A stretch of DNA of 14,018 nucleotides from Pseudomonadota bacterium (lineage in GTDB: Bacteria > Pseudomonadota > Alphaproteobacteria > Rhizobiales > Devosiaceae). Every line of letters begins with the position of its first letter. Within the stretch, counting starts at the first letter, position 1. Location: contig JAEYZJ010000183.1 of assembly GCA_023430705.1 (NCBI GenBank), forward strand, positions 1 to 14,018. The letters are read 5' to 3'. The translations under genes and the position numbers were made by a program. Under the pieces are notes generated by a model, which was given only the letters and a program-made list of their open reading frames with translations, was not told the origin of the DNA and made no database searches. Positions 1 to 6,529 of this stretch are shown here, piece after piece.

Positions 1-614
1 CTGGTCAGGTTGGGCGTGCGGCTGTCGCGCGCCCCGGCCGGAAAGCGGATGCCCTCGGCCAGCCGCACCTCGCCTTCCGGCGAAAACCGGGCGAGGCAGC
101 GCAGCACCTTGTCGCGATTGGCCTTGAGCGTATTGACGCGCAGATCGAGCGAGGGCCTCCCGGCGAGCGCCCGGGCCTCGGCGATCCAGTCGTCGCCGAA
201 ACTGTGCTGCAGGTGCGGCGCGACCCATTCCGGCACGTCGGCGCGGATATGGTCGGGCGCATCGGCGAGCGGGTCGGCGGCGGTGAGGCGTGCCGCTTCC
301 GCGTCGGTGACGGGGGCCGGAGCGAAGCGGTCGCCGCCGAAGCTGTCGTTGAGGGCGGCGATATCCTCGCCCCACTCGCGCACGACGACGGCCAGCACCA
401 GCGCGCGCGGCTCGTCGGCACCCATGACATGGGCGAGCGAGGAACGGCGGCGCAGCGCGTCATAGACCAGGTTGCCGATGGCGGCCCGGTCGCCGGCGCC
501 GGCGAAGCGGTTGTTGAGGCCCCACGATTTCAGCGCCTCGGCCACCGGGCGCTTGTGCGCGTCGATGTCGGCGAGCACCTCGATGGCGGCGGCGATCCGG
601 CCAGGCAGGCGCAT
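1..614 (-). CDS. rsmB: RsmB/NOP-family rRNA cytosine-C5 methyltransferase, N-terminal part (runs off left edge)
   Basis: The frame stays open from the ATG at 614 to the window edge, giving the first 204 residues of a protein whose family is usually about twice that long. It begins MRLPGRIAAAIEVL; the region with KSWGLNNRFAGAGDRAAIG (30-48) and LVYDALRRRSSLAHVMG is typical of the N-terminal RNA-binding, NusB-like half of RsmB/NOP (Sun) proteins. SLDLRVNTLKANRD (155-168) matches the 'RVNTLK' segment before the methyltransferase fold. The SAM site and catalytic cysteines would lie off the left edge, so catalysis cannot be checked. The family makes m5C in 16S rRNA using S-adenosylmethionine. The start overlaps the guaB stop by one base (TGATG), so translation is probably coupled. 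The gene order guaB-rsmB is familiar in rhizobia-related genomes, where guaA often follows; that is inference here. Confidence 0.85.
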   Translation of the reverse strand, partial: MRLPGRIAAAIEVLADIDAHKRPVAEALKSWGLNNRFAGAGDRAAIGNLVYDALRRRSSLAHVMGADEPRALVLAVVVREWGEDIAALNDSFGGDRFAPAPVTDAEAARLTAADPLADAPDHIRADVPEWVAPHLQHSFGDDWIAEARALAGRPSLDLRVNTLKANRDKVLRCLARFSPEGEVRLAEGIRFPAGARDSRTPNLT

Positions 615-2116
615 CAGTTGCCGCCGCGGTAGTTCGGGCTCTCGCGGGTGATCGACACGTCGTGCACGTGGCTCTCGTTGAGGCCGGCCCCGGAAATCCT
701 GACGAACACGGAGTTGTCCCGGAACTCCTGGAGGTTGTGCGCGCCGGTGTAGCCCATGGCCGCCCGCAGGCCGCCGGCCAGCTGGTGGAGCACGTTGCCT
801 GCCGCGCCCTTGTAGGGCACCTGCCCCTCGATGCCCTCGGGCACGAGCTTGAGCGAATCCCGCACTTCCTGCTGGAAGTAGCGGTCGGCCGAACCGCGGG
901 CCATGGCGCCCACCGAGCCCATGCCGCGGTACGACTTGTAGGAGCGTCCCTGGTAGAGATAGACCTCGCCCGGGCTCTCGTCGGTGCCGGCAAGGAGCGA
1001 CCCCACCATGACGCAGCTGGCCCCGCCCGCGAGCGCCTTGGCCATGTCGCCGGAGAACTTGATGCCGCCGTCGGCGATGACCGGGACGCCGTGCCTCGCG
1101 CCCTCTTCCGCGCAGGCCATGACGGCCGCAAGCTGCGGCACGCCGACGCCGGCGACGATGCGCGTGGTGCAGATCGAGCCCGGGCCGATGCCGACCTTGA
1201 CGCAGTCGGCGCCCGCGTCGATCAGCGCGCGGGTCGCCTCGGCGGTCGCGACGTTGCCCGCGACGATGCGGGTCGAGTTGCTCTCGCGCTTGATGCGCTC
1301 GACCGACTTCAGCACGCCGGCCGAATGGCCATGGGCGGTATCGACCACCAGCAGGTCGACGCCCGCGTCGATCAGCGCCAGCGAGCGATCGTAGCCCGCA
1401 TCGCCGACGCCCGTCGCCGCGGCGACGCGAAGGCGGCCCTGCGCGTCCTTGACGGCGTGGGGGTTCAGCTGTGCCTTCTCGATGTCCTTGACGGTGATGA
1501 GCCCGACGCAGCGGCCTTCATCGTCCACCACCAGCAGCTTTTCGATGCGGTGCTGGTGCAGCAGGCGCTTGGCGTCTTCCTTGCTCACGCCATCGCGGAC
1601 GGTGATCAGGTTCTCGTGCGTCATCAGTTCGGCGATGCGCTGGTTCGGGTTGCTGGCGAAGCGAACGTCGCGGTTGGTGAGCACGCCGACCAGCCGGCCG
1701 ACACGGCGGCCGCCCGAGCCGCCGTTCTCGACCACCGGGATGCCGGAGATCCGGTTGGCTTCCATCAGCGCCAGCGCGTCGGCGAGGGTGGCGTCCGGGC
1801 CGATGGTGATGGGGTTGACCACCATGCCGCTCTCGAAGCTCTTCACCTGCCGCACCTGCTCGGCCTGCTCGAGGATGTCGAGGTTCTTGTGGATCACGCC
1901 GAGGCCGCCGGCCTGGGCCATGGCAATGGCCATGCGGTGCTCGGTCACCGTGTCCATGGCCGACGAGATGATCGGGATGTTGAGGGAGATGTCCTTGGTC
2001 ACCCGGGTGCGGATGTCCACGTCGGTCGGCAGCACGTCCGAGTGCGCGGGCTGCAGCAGCACGTCGTCGAACGTGAGTGCGCTCTCGCCAGTGATAGAAG
2101 TAACGATCTTCGCCAA
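614..2116 (-). CDS. guaB: Inosine-5'-monophosphate dehydrogenase
   Basis: IMP dehydrogenase oxidises IMP to XMP with NAD+, the first committed step of GMP synthesis in the cytosol. The 500-residue product is full length for the family. It opens with LTFDDVLLQP (14-23), has a tandem CBS (Bateman) insert at roughly 100-215, and carries the active-site loop GPGSICTTR with the catalytic Cys at about 316. The mobile flap has ADRYFQQ, with the Arg-Tyr pair at 412-413 that activates water in this family. The start is TTG at 2116-2114 with the purine-rich ribosome site AAGGGAAGGG about 8 bases upstream; the ATG at 2142-2140 is out of frame. A terminator-like hairpin lies in its leader (2146-2192). 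The stop overlaps the start of the rsmB-type gene. Identification is essentially certain; only the exact start is open. Confidence 0.97.
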   Translation of the reverse strand: MAKIVTSITGESALTFDDVLLQPAHSDVLPTDVDIRTRVTKDISLNIPIISSAMDTVTEHRMAIAMAQAGGLGVIHKNLDILEQAEQVRQVKSFESGMVVNPITIGPDATLADALALMEANRISGIPVVENGGSGGRRVGRLVGVLTNRDVRFASNPNQRIAELMTHENLITVRDGVSKEDAKRLLHQHRIEKLLVVDDEGRCVGLITVKDIEKAQLNPHAVKDAQGRLRVAAATGVGDAGYDRSLALIDAGVDLLVVDTAHGHSAGVLKSVERIKRESNSTRIVAGNVATAEATRALIDAGADCVKVGIGPGSICTTRIVAGVGVPQLAAVMACAEEGARHGVPVIADGGIKFSGDMAKALAGGASCVMVGSLLAGTDESPGEVYLYQGRSYKSYRGMGSVGAMARGSADRYFQQEVRDSLKLVPEGIEGQVPYKGAAGNVLHQLAGGLRAAMGYTGAHNLQEFRDNSVFVRISGAGLNESHVHDVSITRESPNYRGGN

Positions 2117-2395
2117 GGGGTGGGCCCTTCCCTTCTGGACATCAGAAAAACGGAAGCCCGTGAGCGGGTACGACTCGGCGCCGGCTCACGGGTTGGCGAG
2201 GGTCATTACCACCGCCCCCCGGGTTTGGAAAGCGGCTTTGCACATGGCTTGCATGCACGCCACGGCGCCCGCCGGCGCCGGACAGCGGCCGCCCCGGCCG
2301 CGCGTTGCCCCGTGATCCATCGACCGGAACCGTGGAACGCCTCTGCCGTTCGTCCTCCCGCCCTCGCCCACGGCCAGAACAAGGAGAAGTCCGAA
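2117..2395. other. Divergent intergenic region between guaB and the RidA-family gene
   Basis: About 280 bases separate the two divergent starts. I see the guaB ribosome site, the terminator-like guaB leader hairpin (2146-2192) and, at the other end, the AAGGAG ribosome site of the RidA-family gene (2381-2386). No strong sigma70-type promoter is evident on either strand. The middle (2260-2330) is very GC-rich, and the open frames crossing it look fortuitous. Confidence 0.6.
2146..2192 (-). terminator. Terminator-like hairpin in the guaB leader (possible attenuator)
   Basis: On the minus strand, CCCGTGAGC (2192-2184) pairs perfectly with GCTCACGGG (2165-2157), giving a 9-bp stem with an 18-base loop. 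Six bases later comes a run of five T (2150-2146). Two further A-T pairs can form across a one-base bulge. No minus-strand gene ends just upstream, so the structure would sit in the untranslated leader of guaB, about 30-75 bases before the TTG. It may be an attenuator, a leftover terminator or only a stable leader stem. The gap between stem and T-run is longer than in classical terminators. Confidence 0.4.
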
Positions 2396-2800
2396 ATATC
2401 GCTCGACCTCGTCCACCTCAACCCAGACACCATGCACCGCAACCCCGCCTTCTCGCAGGGGGTCATCATTCCGCCCGGCCTGCGGACCCTCATCATCGGC
2501 GGGCAGAACGCCGTCGACGCCAGGGGCGAGATCGTCGGCAAGGGTGATATCGCCGCGCAGACCGCGCAGGCCCTCGACAACCTGGTCAAGGTCCTCGAGG
2601 CGGCAGGCGGCAGCCTCGACAACCTGGTGCGGGTCGGCCTGCTGCTCCGCCACGATGCGGACCTCCAGGCCGGTTTCGGGGCCTGGATGGCGAGGGCCGG
2701 GTCACTCAGGAACCCGCCGACCGTCACCGCCGCCTTCGTCAACCGGCTCGCCGTGCCCGACTACCTCATCGAGATCGAGGCCACCGCCGTCCTGCCGTGA
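2396..2800 (+). CDS. RidA (YjgF/YER057c/UK114) family protein, apparent ATA start
   Basis: RidA-family proteins are small trimers; the best-known members hydrolyse reactive enamine/imine intermediates from PLP enzymes. The 134-residue product has the usual length and features: NPDTMHRNPAFSQG near the N-terminus, GGQNAVDARGEIVGKG (35-50), the helix AQTAQALDNLVKVLEAAGG, and the C-terminal strand YLIEIEATAVLP. The Arg nearest the RidA catalytic position is R117 in VNRLAVPD, about one residue out of register with E. coli RidA, so this may be another Rid subfamily. The only good ribosome site, AAGGAG at 2381-2386, lies 9 bases before an in-frame ATA (2396-2398). The first in-frame ATG (2432) has no ribosome site and would remove conserved N-terminal residues. 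I therefore call ATA the start, or a base change from ATG. Divergent from guaB; EF-G-like gene follows after 138 bases. Confidence 0.8.
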   Translation: MSLDLVHLNPDTMHRNPAFSQGVIIPPGLRTLIIGGQNAVDARGEIVGKGDIAAQTAQALDNLVKVLEAAGGSLDNLVRVGLLLRHDADLQAGFGAWMARAGSLRNPPTVTAAFVNRLAVPDYLIEIEATAVLP

Positions 2801-2938
2801 ACGGCCGCCGCCTCGCAGTTGGGATTGGCGACGTGCCCGAGCGGGCGTAAGCTTGGCTCGCGAACGCGCCTTCACGGTGCGGGTTGATTGCGCACCGGAG
2901 AGGGAGACGCCGACCGACAATCAAGCGAGGAGGAAGAG

Positions 2939-4987
2939 ATGGCACACAACGGCAGACGAGCCGGGCCCCGGTGCATTGCGCTGGTCGGGCCTTTCGCGAG
3001 CGGCAAGACTTCGCTGCTCGAGGCGATCCTGATGCGGACTGGGGCCATCACCCGGCAGGGACATGCCAAGGACGGCAACATGGTCGGCGACGCCTCGCCC
3101 GAGGCCCGCTCGATCGGCATGAGCGTCGAGCTGAACGTGGCGGAAACGACCTTCATGGACGACCGCTACACCTTCATCGACTGTCCCGGATCGGTCGAAT
3201 TCCAGTTTGAATCGCTGCCGGTGCTGGCGGGCGCCGACATGGCGGTGGTGGTGGCCGAGGCCGACCCCAAGAAGGTGCCTGCGCTGCAGGTGATCCTGCG
3301 CGATCTCGAGGCGCGCCAGCTGCCGCACATCGTCTTCCTCAACAAGATCGACAAGCTCACCGGCTCGGTCCGCGAGATTCTCACGATGCTGCAGCCGGCG
3401 AGCCGCGTGCCGCTGGTGCTGCGGCAGCTGCCGATGACGGAGGGTGGCATCGTCACCGGCTGCATCGATCTCGCGCTCGAACGGGCCCACGTCTATCACG
3501 AGGCACGCGAGAGCGAGATCGTCGCGCTTCCCGAGGGCGAGCAGGCGGCCGAGCTGGAAGCGCGGACCGCCATGCTCGAGCAGATCGCCGACTATGACGA
3601 CGTGCTCATGGAGCAGCTGCTCGAGGATGTGCAGCCCGAAAAGAGCCTCATCTTCCAGGACCTCGCCGAGGAGATGCGGGCCGGCAAGATCAGCCCCGTG
3701 TTCATCGGCTCGGCCGAGCACGGGAACGGCATCACCCGGCTGCTGAAGGCCATCCGGCACGAGGCGCCGACCGTCGTCGAGACGCGCGAGCGGCTGGGGC
3801 TGACGGATACGTCCGGAACCGTCGTGCAGGTGATGAAGACCCTGCAGACGGCGCGGTCGGGCAAGATGTGCGTGGCGCGCGTGCTCGCCGGCAGCGTGAG
3901 CGACGGGATGACGCTGCGCGCCGCCGATGGCCGGGAATGCAAGGTCTCGGGCCTCTTCCGCGTCATGGGGCAGGAGACGCAGAAGCGCGACACGGCCGAG
4001 GAAGGCGAGACGGTGGCGCTCGGCAAGGTCGAGGCGGCGCGCACCGGCGACACGCTCTCGACCAACATGGTGCCCGACCTTGCGCCGCTGCCCGACAGCC
4101 GCCCGATGATGGCCGTGGCCATCGCGCCAAAGGAGCGCAAGGACGACGTCCGGCTCTCGTCCGCGCTGCAGCGCATCCTCGAGGAGGACCCGTCGCTGCG
4201 CCTCGTCCACGTCCCCGAGACCGGCGAAACGGTGCTCGAAGGGCACGGCGAGATGCACCTGAGGGTGGTGGTCGACCGGCTCACCGGGCGCTACGGGGTG
4301 CCGGTCACGACCTCCGTGCCGCGCATCGCCTACCGCGAGACCATCCGCAAGGCCGCCAATATCCGCGGCCGGCACAAGAAGCAGTCGGGCGGGCACGGAC
4401 AGTTCGGCGACGTGGTGCTGACCATACGGCCGCAGCCACGCGGCTCGGGGAACGGCTTTGACGACAAGATCACCGGCGGCGTCGTGCCGCGCCAGTACAT
4501 CAGCTCGGTCGAAGCCGGGGTGCGCGAGTACCTGAACATGGGCGGCCCGCTCGGCTTTCCGGTGGTCGACGTGGCGGTGACGCTGACCGACGGCTCCTAT
4601 CACACCGTGGATTCGTCCGACATGGCGTTCCGGCAGGCGGCCCAGATCGGCATGCGCGAGGGCATGCCGCAGTGCGAACCCGTGCTGCTCGAACCGGTGA
4701 TGGACGTGACGGTCTGCTGCCCCAGCGAGGCGACGGCGCGCATCAACGCCATCCTGCCCCGCAGGCGTGGCCAGATCGTCGGCTCGGACGCCCGCGAGGG
4801 CTGGGAGGGCTGGGACGAGGTGCATGCGCTGGTCCCCGCGTCCGAGATGCAGGACCTCATCATCGAACTCCGCTCGGCCACCGCCGGGGTCGGCAGCTTC
4901 GTGCAGGCGTTCGACCACCTTGCCGAACTCAACGGCCGCATGGCCGACGAGATTGCCAGCAAGTACGGGCGGCATGCGGCTGCCTGA
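2939..4987 (+). CDS. Elongation factor G-like GTPase (EF-G2 type)
   Basis: The 682-residue product has the whole EF-G domain plan: GTPase (about 10-280), a beta-barrel domain II (about 293-380), and domains III-V, including the domain IV segment KKQSGGHGQFGDV (480-492) and C-terminal LRSATAGVGSF. GTPase motifs are the P-loop GPFASGKTS (17-25), DCPGS (81-85), NKID (135-138) and GSA (257-259). It differs from canonical EF-G: the P-loop Asp before GKT is Ala20-Ser21, switch I has Ser62 in GMSV where Thr is usual, and the catalytic PGH histidine is Ser85. Canonical EF-G drives ribosomal translocation. This divergent paralogue class is known in alphaproteobacteria, and its role is not settled. ATG at 2939 follows AGGAGG (2928-2933). 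A weak promoter candidate is TTGGCG (2825-2830), 17 bases, TAAGCT (2848-2853). It faces the acyltransferase gene tail to tail. Confidence 0.9.
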   Translation: MAHNGRRAGPRCIALVGPFASGKTSLLEAILMRTGAITRQGHAKDGNMVGDASPEARSIGMSVELNVAETTFMDDRYTFIDCPGSVEFQFESLPVLAGADMAVVVAEADPKKVPALQVILRDLEARQLPHIVFLNKIDKLTGSVREILTMLQPASRVPLVLRQLPMTEGGIVTGCIDLALERAHVYHEARESEIVALPEGEQAAELEARTAMLEQIADYDDVLMEQLLEDVQPEKSLIFQDLAEEMRAGKISPVFIGSAEHGNGITRLLKAIRHEAPTVVETRERLGLTDTSGTVVQVMKTLQTARSGKMCVARVLAGSVSDGMTLRAADGRECKVSGLFRVMGQETQKRDTAEEGETVALGKVEAARTGDTLSTNMVPDLAPLPDSRPMMAVAIAPKERKDDVRLSSALQRILEEDPSLRLVHVPETGETVLEGHGEMHLRVVVDRLTGRYGVPVTTSVPRIAYRETIRKAANIRGRHKKQSGGHGQFGDVVLTIRPQPRGSGNGFDDKITGGVVPRQYISSVEAGVREYLNMGGPLGFPVVDVAVTLTDGSYHTVDSSDMAFRQAAQIGMREGMPQCEPVLLEPVMDVTVCCPSEATARINAILPRRRGQIVGSDAREGWEGWDEVHALVPASEMQDLIIELRSATAGVGSFVQAFDHLAELNGRMADEIASKYGRHAAA

Positions 4988-4997
4988 CGACGACCAG

Positions 4998-5029
4998 CCG
5001 GCCGTTTCCCGGATCCGGGGGGCGGCCGG
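4998..5029. terminator. Nested inverted repeat between convergent genes
   Basis: CCGGCCG (4998-5004) pairs with CGGCCGG (5023-5029). The loop contains the palindrome CCCGGATCCGGG (5008-5019). It fills most of the 50-base gap between the convergent EF-G-like and acyltransferase genes. It has no T-run on either strand, so it may slow or protect transcript ends rather than act as a classical terminator. Confidence 0.4.
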
Positions 5030-5037
5030 TCCGCGCG

Positions 5038-6354
5038 CTAGGCTTCGGCGGCGACGCCGGCCGTCACGGGCGCAAGCTCCATCGCCTCGATCGAGGCGAT
5101 GAGCGGTTCGATGCGGTCGGCGAGGTCGATATGGCGCTGCTCCATCACGAAGTTCAGCGTCATGAACTCGCGGCCGGGGCAGAAGGTGGTGATGTTCTGG
5201 GCCGGGTGATAGGCGCCGCAGTAGATCGGCTCCATCATCCATTCGGTCACGGGACCGAAGGTGCGGTGCGGGGGCACCAGCGTCAGCACGGTGTCGGTGG
5301 CGCCCGAGAAGCGCCAGAAGCGCGGGCCATAGAGGAAGGGGAACAGCTTCTGCACCTTGCGATGCAGGGTGAACAGGGCCAGCGTGCGCACCTGGAACGA
5401 GGTGACGTCCGAGGTCTCGATCTCGCTCACCACCTTGTCGACGTTGCGGACGTAGTCGACGAAATCGGCCACGTAGGGAAACTTGGCGTTCAGCACGCGC
5501 ACGCGGAAGAAGTCGTCGTCCACCGCGTTCCGGCGCGTGTCAAGCATGGTGTAGGCGGCGGTGATCACCCGCTCGTTGTGGCGGTGGTCGGTGTCGGAAT
5601 GGAGCGCGTGGGTGACGACCGCGAAATAGAGCGAGCGCTGCCGCACGCCGAGCCGGCTGGCCAGCCGCCGCATGCGGTCGCGCTCCAGCGGCAGGGTGCG
5701 GAAGCCGAAGGGCTTGTCCGGCGGGGACAGCACATGCGCGAAGAACAGGTGCAGCGTCACGCCAATGCCGGCGCCGATGACGCCCCTGATGCGCTGGCCC
5801 AGCGGCACCTTGTTGTCGCGGTTCTTCTGGATGCCGTGGCTCGCCGTCTGCGAGCGGGACAGCAGGGCCGAGTCCGAGCCCTCGAGCACGCAGTGCGCCG
5901 CCCGCACCTGGATGATCGAGGCCCTGCCCTCTCCGTCGGGGCCGCCCCTGCGGGTCGCCGCCATGAACCGGAACAGCGGCAGGTCGGGCTGGTCGAAGAT
6001 ATCGTTGCTCTTGCCCAGCCACTTGTCCGGATAGCCGTCGAACGCGTCGACCATCTCCACCGAGGTGATGGCGTCGAGCTGGCTTTCGGTCAGGGGATGC
6101 CCCGGACGGGCGCCGATGAAGCCGTGCGTCAGCTGCGGCGCGAGCGCCACCACCTGCGCGACGAGCTGCTTCAGCCGTTCCTTGTCGAAGGTCTCCCTCG
6201 AGAAGGCGGTGAAGAAGATCGTGTCCTTGCCGGCAAACAGGAACCACTGGAAGTTGGTGAAAAGCGCCTGCGGATCCTTCTGCACGGCAGCAAAGGCAAG
6301 GTCGAGTGCCTCGGCGTGACTGGAGGCAAAGCTCGAAGACGAGAAACTCTTCAT
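5038..6354 (-). CDS. WS/DGAT-like acyltransferase with altered active-site motif
   Basis: The 438-residue product resembles the wax ester synthase/diacylglycerol acyltransferase branch of the CoA-dependent acyltransferase superfamily in size, layout and C-terminal region (EPIYCGAYHPAQNITTFCPG, 375-394; then FMTLNFVMEQRHID). The family motif HHxxxDG appears to be AHCVLEG at 153-159: the second, catalytic His is kept as H154, but the first His is Ala and the Asp is Glu. A hydrophobic stretch at about 191-210 may be membrane-associated. Family members move acyl groups from acyl-CoA to alcohols or diacylglycerol; the substrate here is unknown. ATG at 6354 has only a weak ribosome site (CGGAA). 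A plausible promoter lies at 6381-6412. The gene is divergent from the MFS pair and convergent with the EF-G-like gene. I am fairly sure of the superfamily and less sure of the activity. Confidence 0.65.
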   Translation of the reverse strand: MKSFSSSSFASSHAEALDLAFAAVQKDPQALFTNFQWFLFAGKDTIFFTAFSRETFDKERLKQLVAQVVALAPQLTHGFIGARPGHPLTESQLDAITSVEMVDAFDGYPDKWLGKSNDIFDQPDLPLFRFMAATRRGGPDGEGRASIIQVRAAHCVLEGSDSALLSRSQTASHGIQKNRDNKVPLGQRIRGVIGAGIGVTLHLFFAHVLSPPDKPFGFRTLPLERDRMRRLASRLGVRQRSLYFAVVTHALHSDTDHRHNERVITAAYTMLDTRRNAVDDDFFRVRVLNAKFPYVADFVDYVRNVDKVVSEIETSDVTSFQVRTLALFTLHRKVQKLFPFLYGPRFWRFSGATDTVLTLVPPHRTFGPVTEWMMEPIYCGAYHPAQNITTFCPGREFMTLNFVMEQRHIDLADRIEPLIASIEAMELAPVTAGVAAEA

Positions 6355-6380
6355 GACAAATTCCGACAGATTCCCTTGAG

Positions 6381-6412
6381 CTTATAAGCCATGCAACAGG
6401 CGGCATGGTCAA
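6381..6412 (-). promoter_or_regulatory. Candidate sigma70-type promoter for the acyltransferase gene
   Basis: On the minus strand, TTGACC (6412-6407) is followed after 18 bases by CTTATA (6388-6383), or after 20 bases by TATAAG (6386-6381). This is the most AT-rich spot upstream of the ATG at 6354 and gives a leader of about 20-25 bases. It is judged by eye against the -35/-10 consensus only. Confidence 0.4.
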
Positions 6413-6427
6413 TCAGCCTGGTCCGGG

Positions 6428-6450
6428 CCGGCTTTTTTACCTGAAGCCGG
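6428..6450. repeat. Perfect 7-bp inverted repeat in the divergent control region
   Basis: CCGGCTT (6428-6434) and AAGCCGG (6444-6450) form a perfect stem with a 9-base loop containing a T-run on the plus strand. It lies between the candidate acyltransferase promoter and the FNR-type box. Its role is unknown; it could be an operator or a stem, and I see no gene it would terminate. Confidence 0.35.
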
Positions 6451-6494
6451 GTTGCTCCAGTACCCGACGCGCCGTATTGCTTGGCGGCATAGAT

Positions 6495-6508
6495 TTGATC
6501 CTAATCAA
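6495..6508. promoter_or_regulatory. Perfect FNR/FixK-type box (TTGAT-N4-ATCAA)
   Basis: TTGATCCTAATCAA matches the consensus of FNR, FnrN and FixK regulators at all ten fixed positions. These CRP-family proteins switch genes under low oxygen. It is 21 bases before the TTG start of the first MFS gene and about 140 bases before the divergent acyltransferase start. The distance to the TTG is too short for activation from the usual -41.5 position, so repression of the MFS pair is the simpler reading; control of the other gene is possible. Confidence 0.5.
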
Positions 6509-6529
6509 GCCGGCTGATCGGCTCCCGCC

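Noticed and set aside
662..2800. A 712-residue plus-strand frame covering guaB and the RidA-family gene
   Set aside because: Up to about 2116 it is the antisense of guaB; only its end from 2396 is a real gene.
2835..2846. GCCCG-AG-CGGGC inverted repeat as terminator of the RidA-family gene
   Set aside because: A 2-base loop cannot form a stable hairpin of that stem and there is no T-run.
2921..5242. A 773-residue minus-strand frame opposite the EF-G-like gene
   Set aside because: It is the antisense of a clear EF-G-family gene; its composition is His/Arg/Asp-rich low complexity with no recognisable motif.
4672..6387. A 571-residue plus-strand frame opposite the acyltransferase gene
   Set aside because: It crosses the EF-G-like gene end out of frame and runs antisense to the acyltransferase; low-complexity product.
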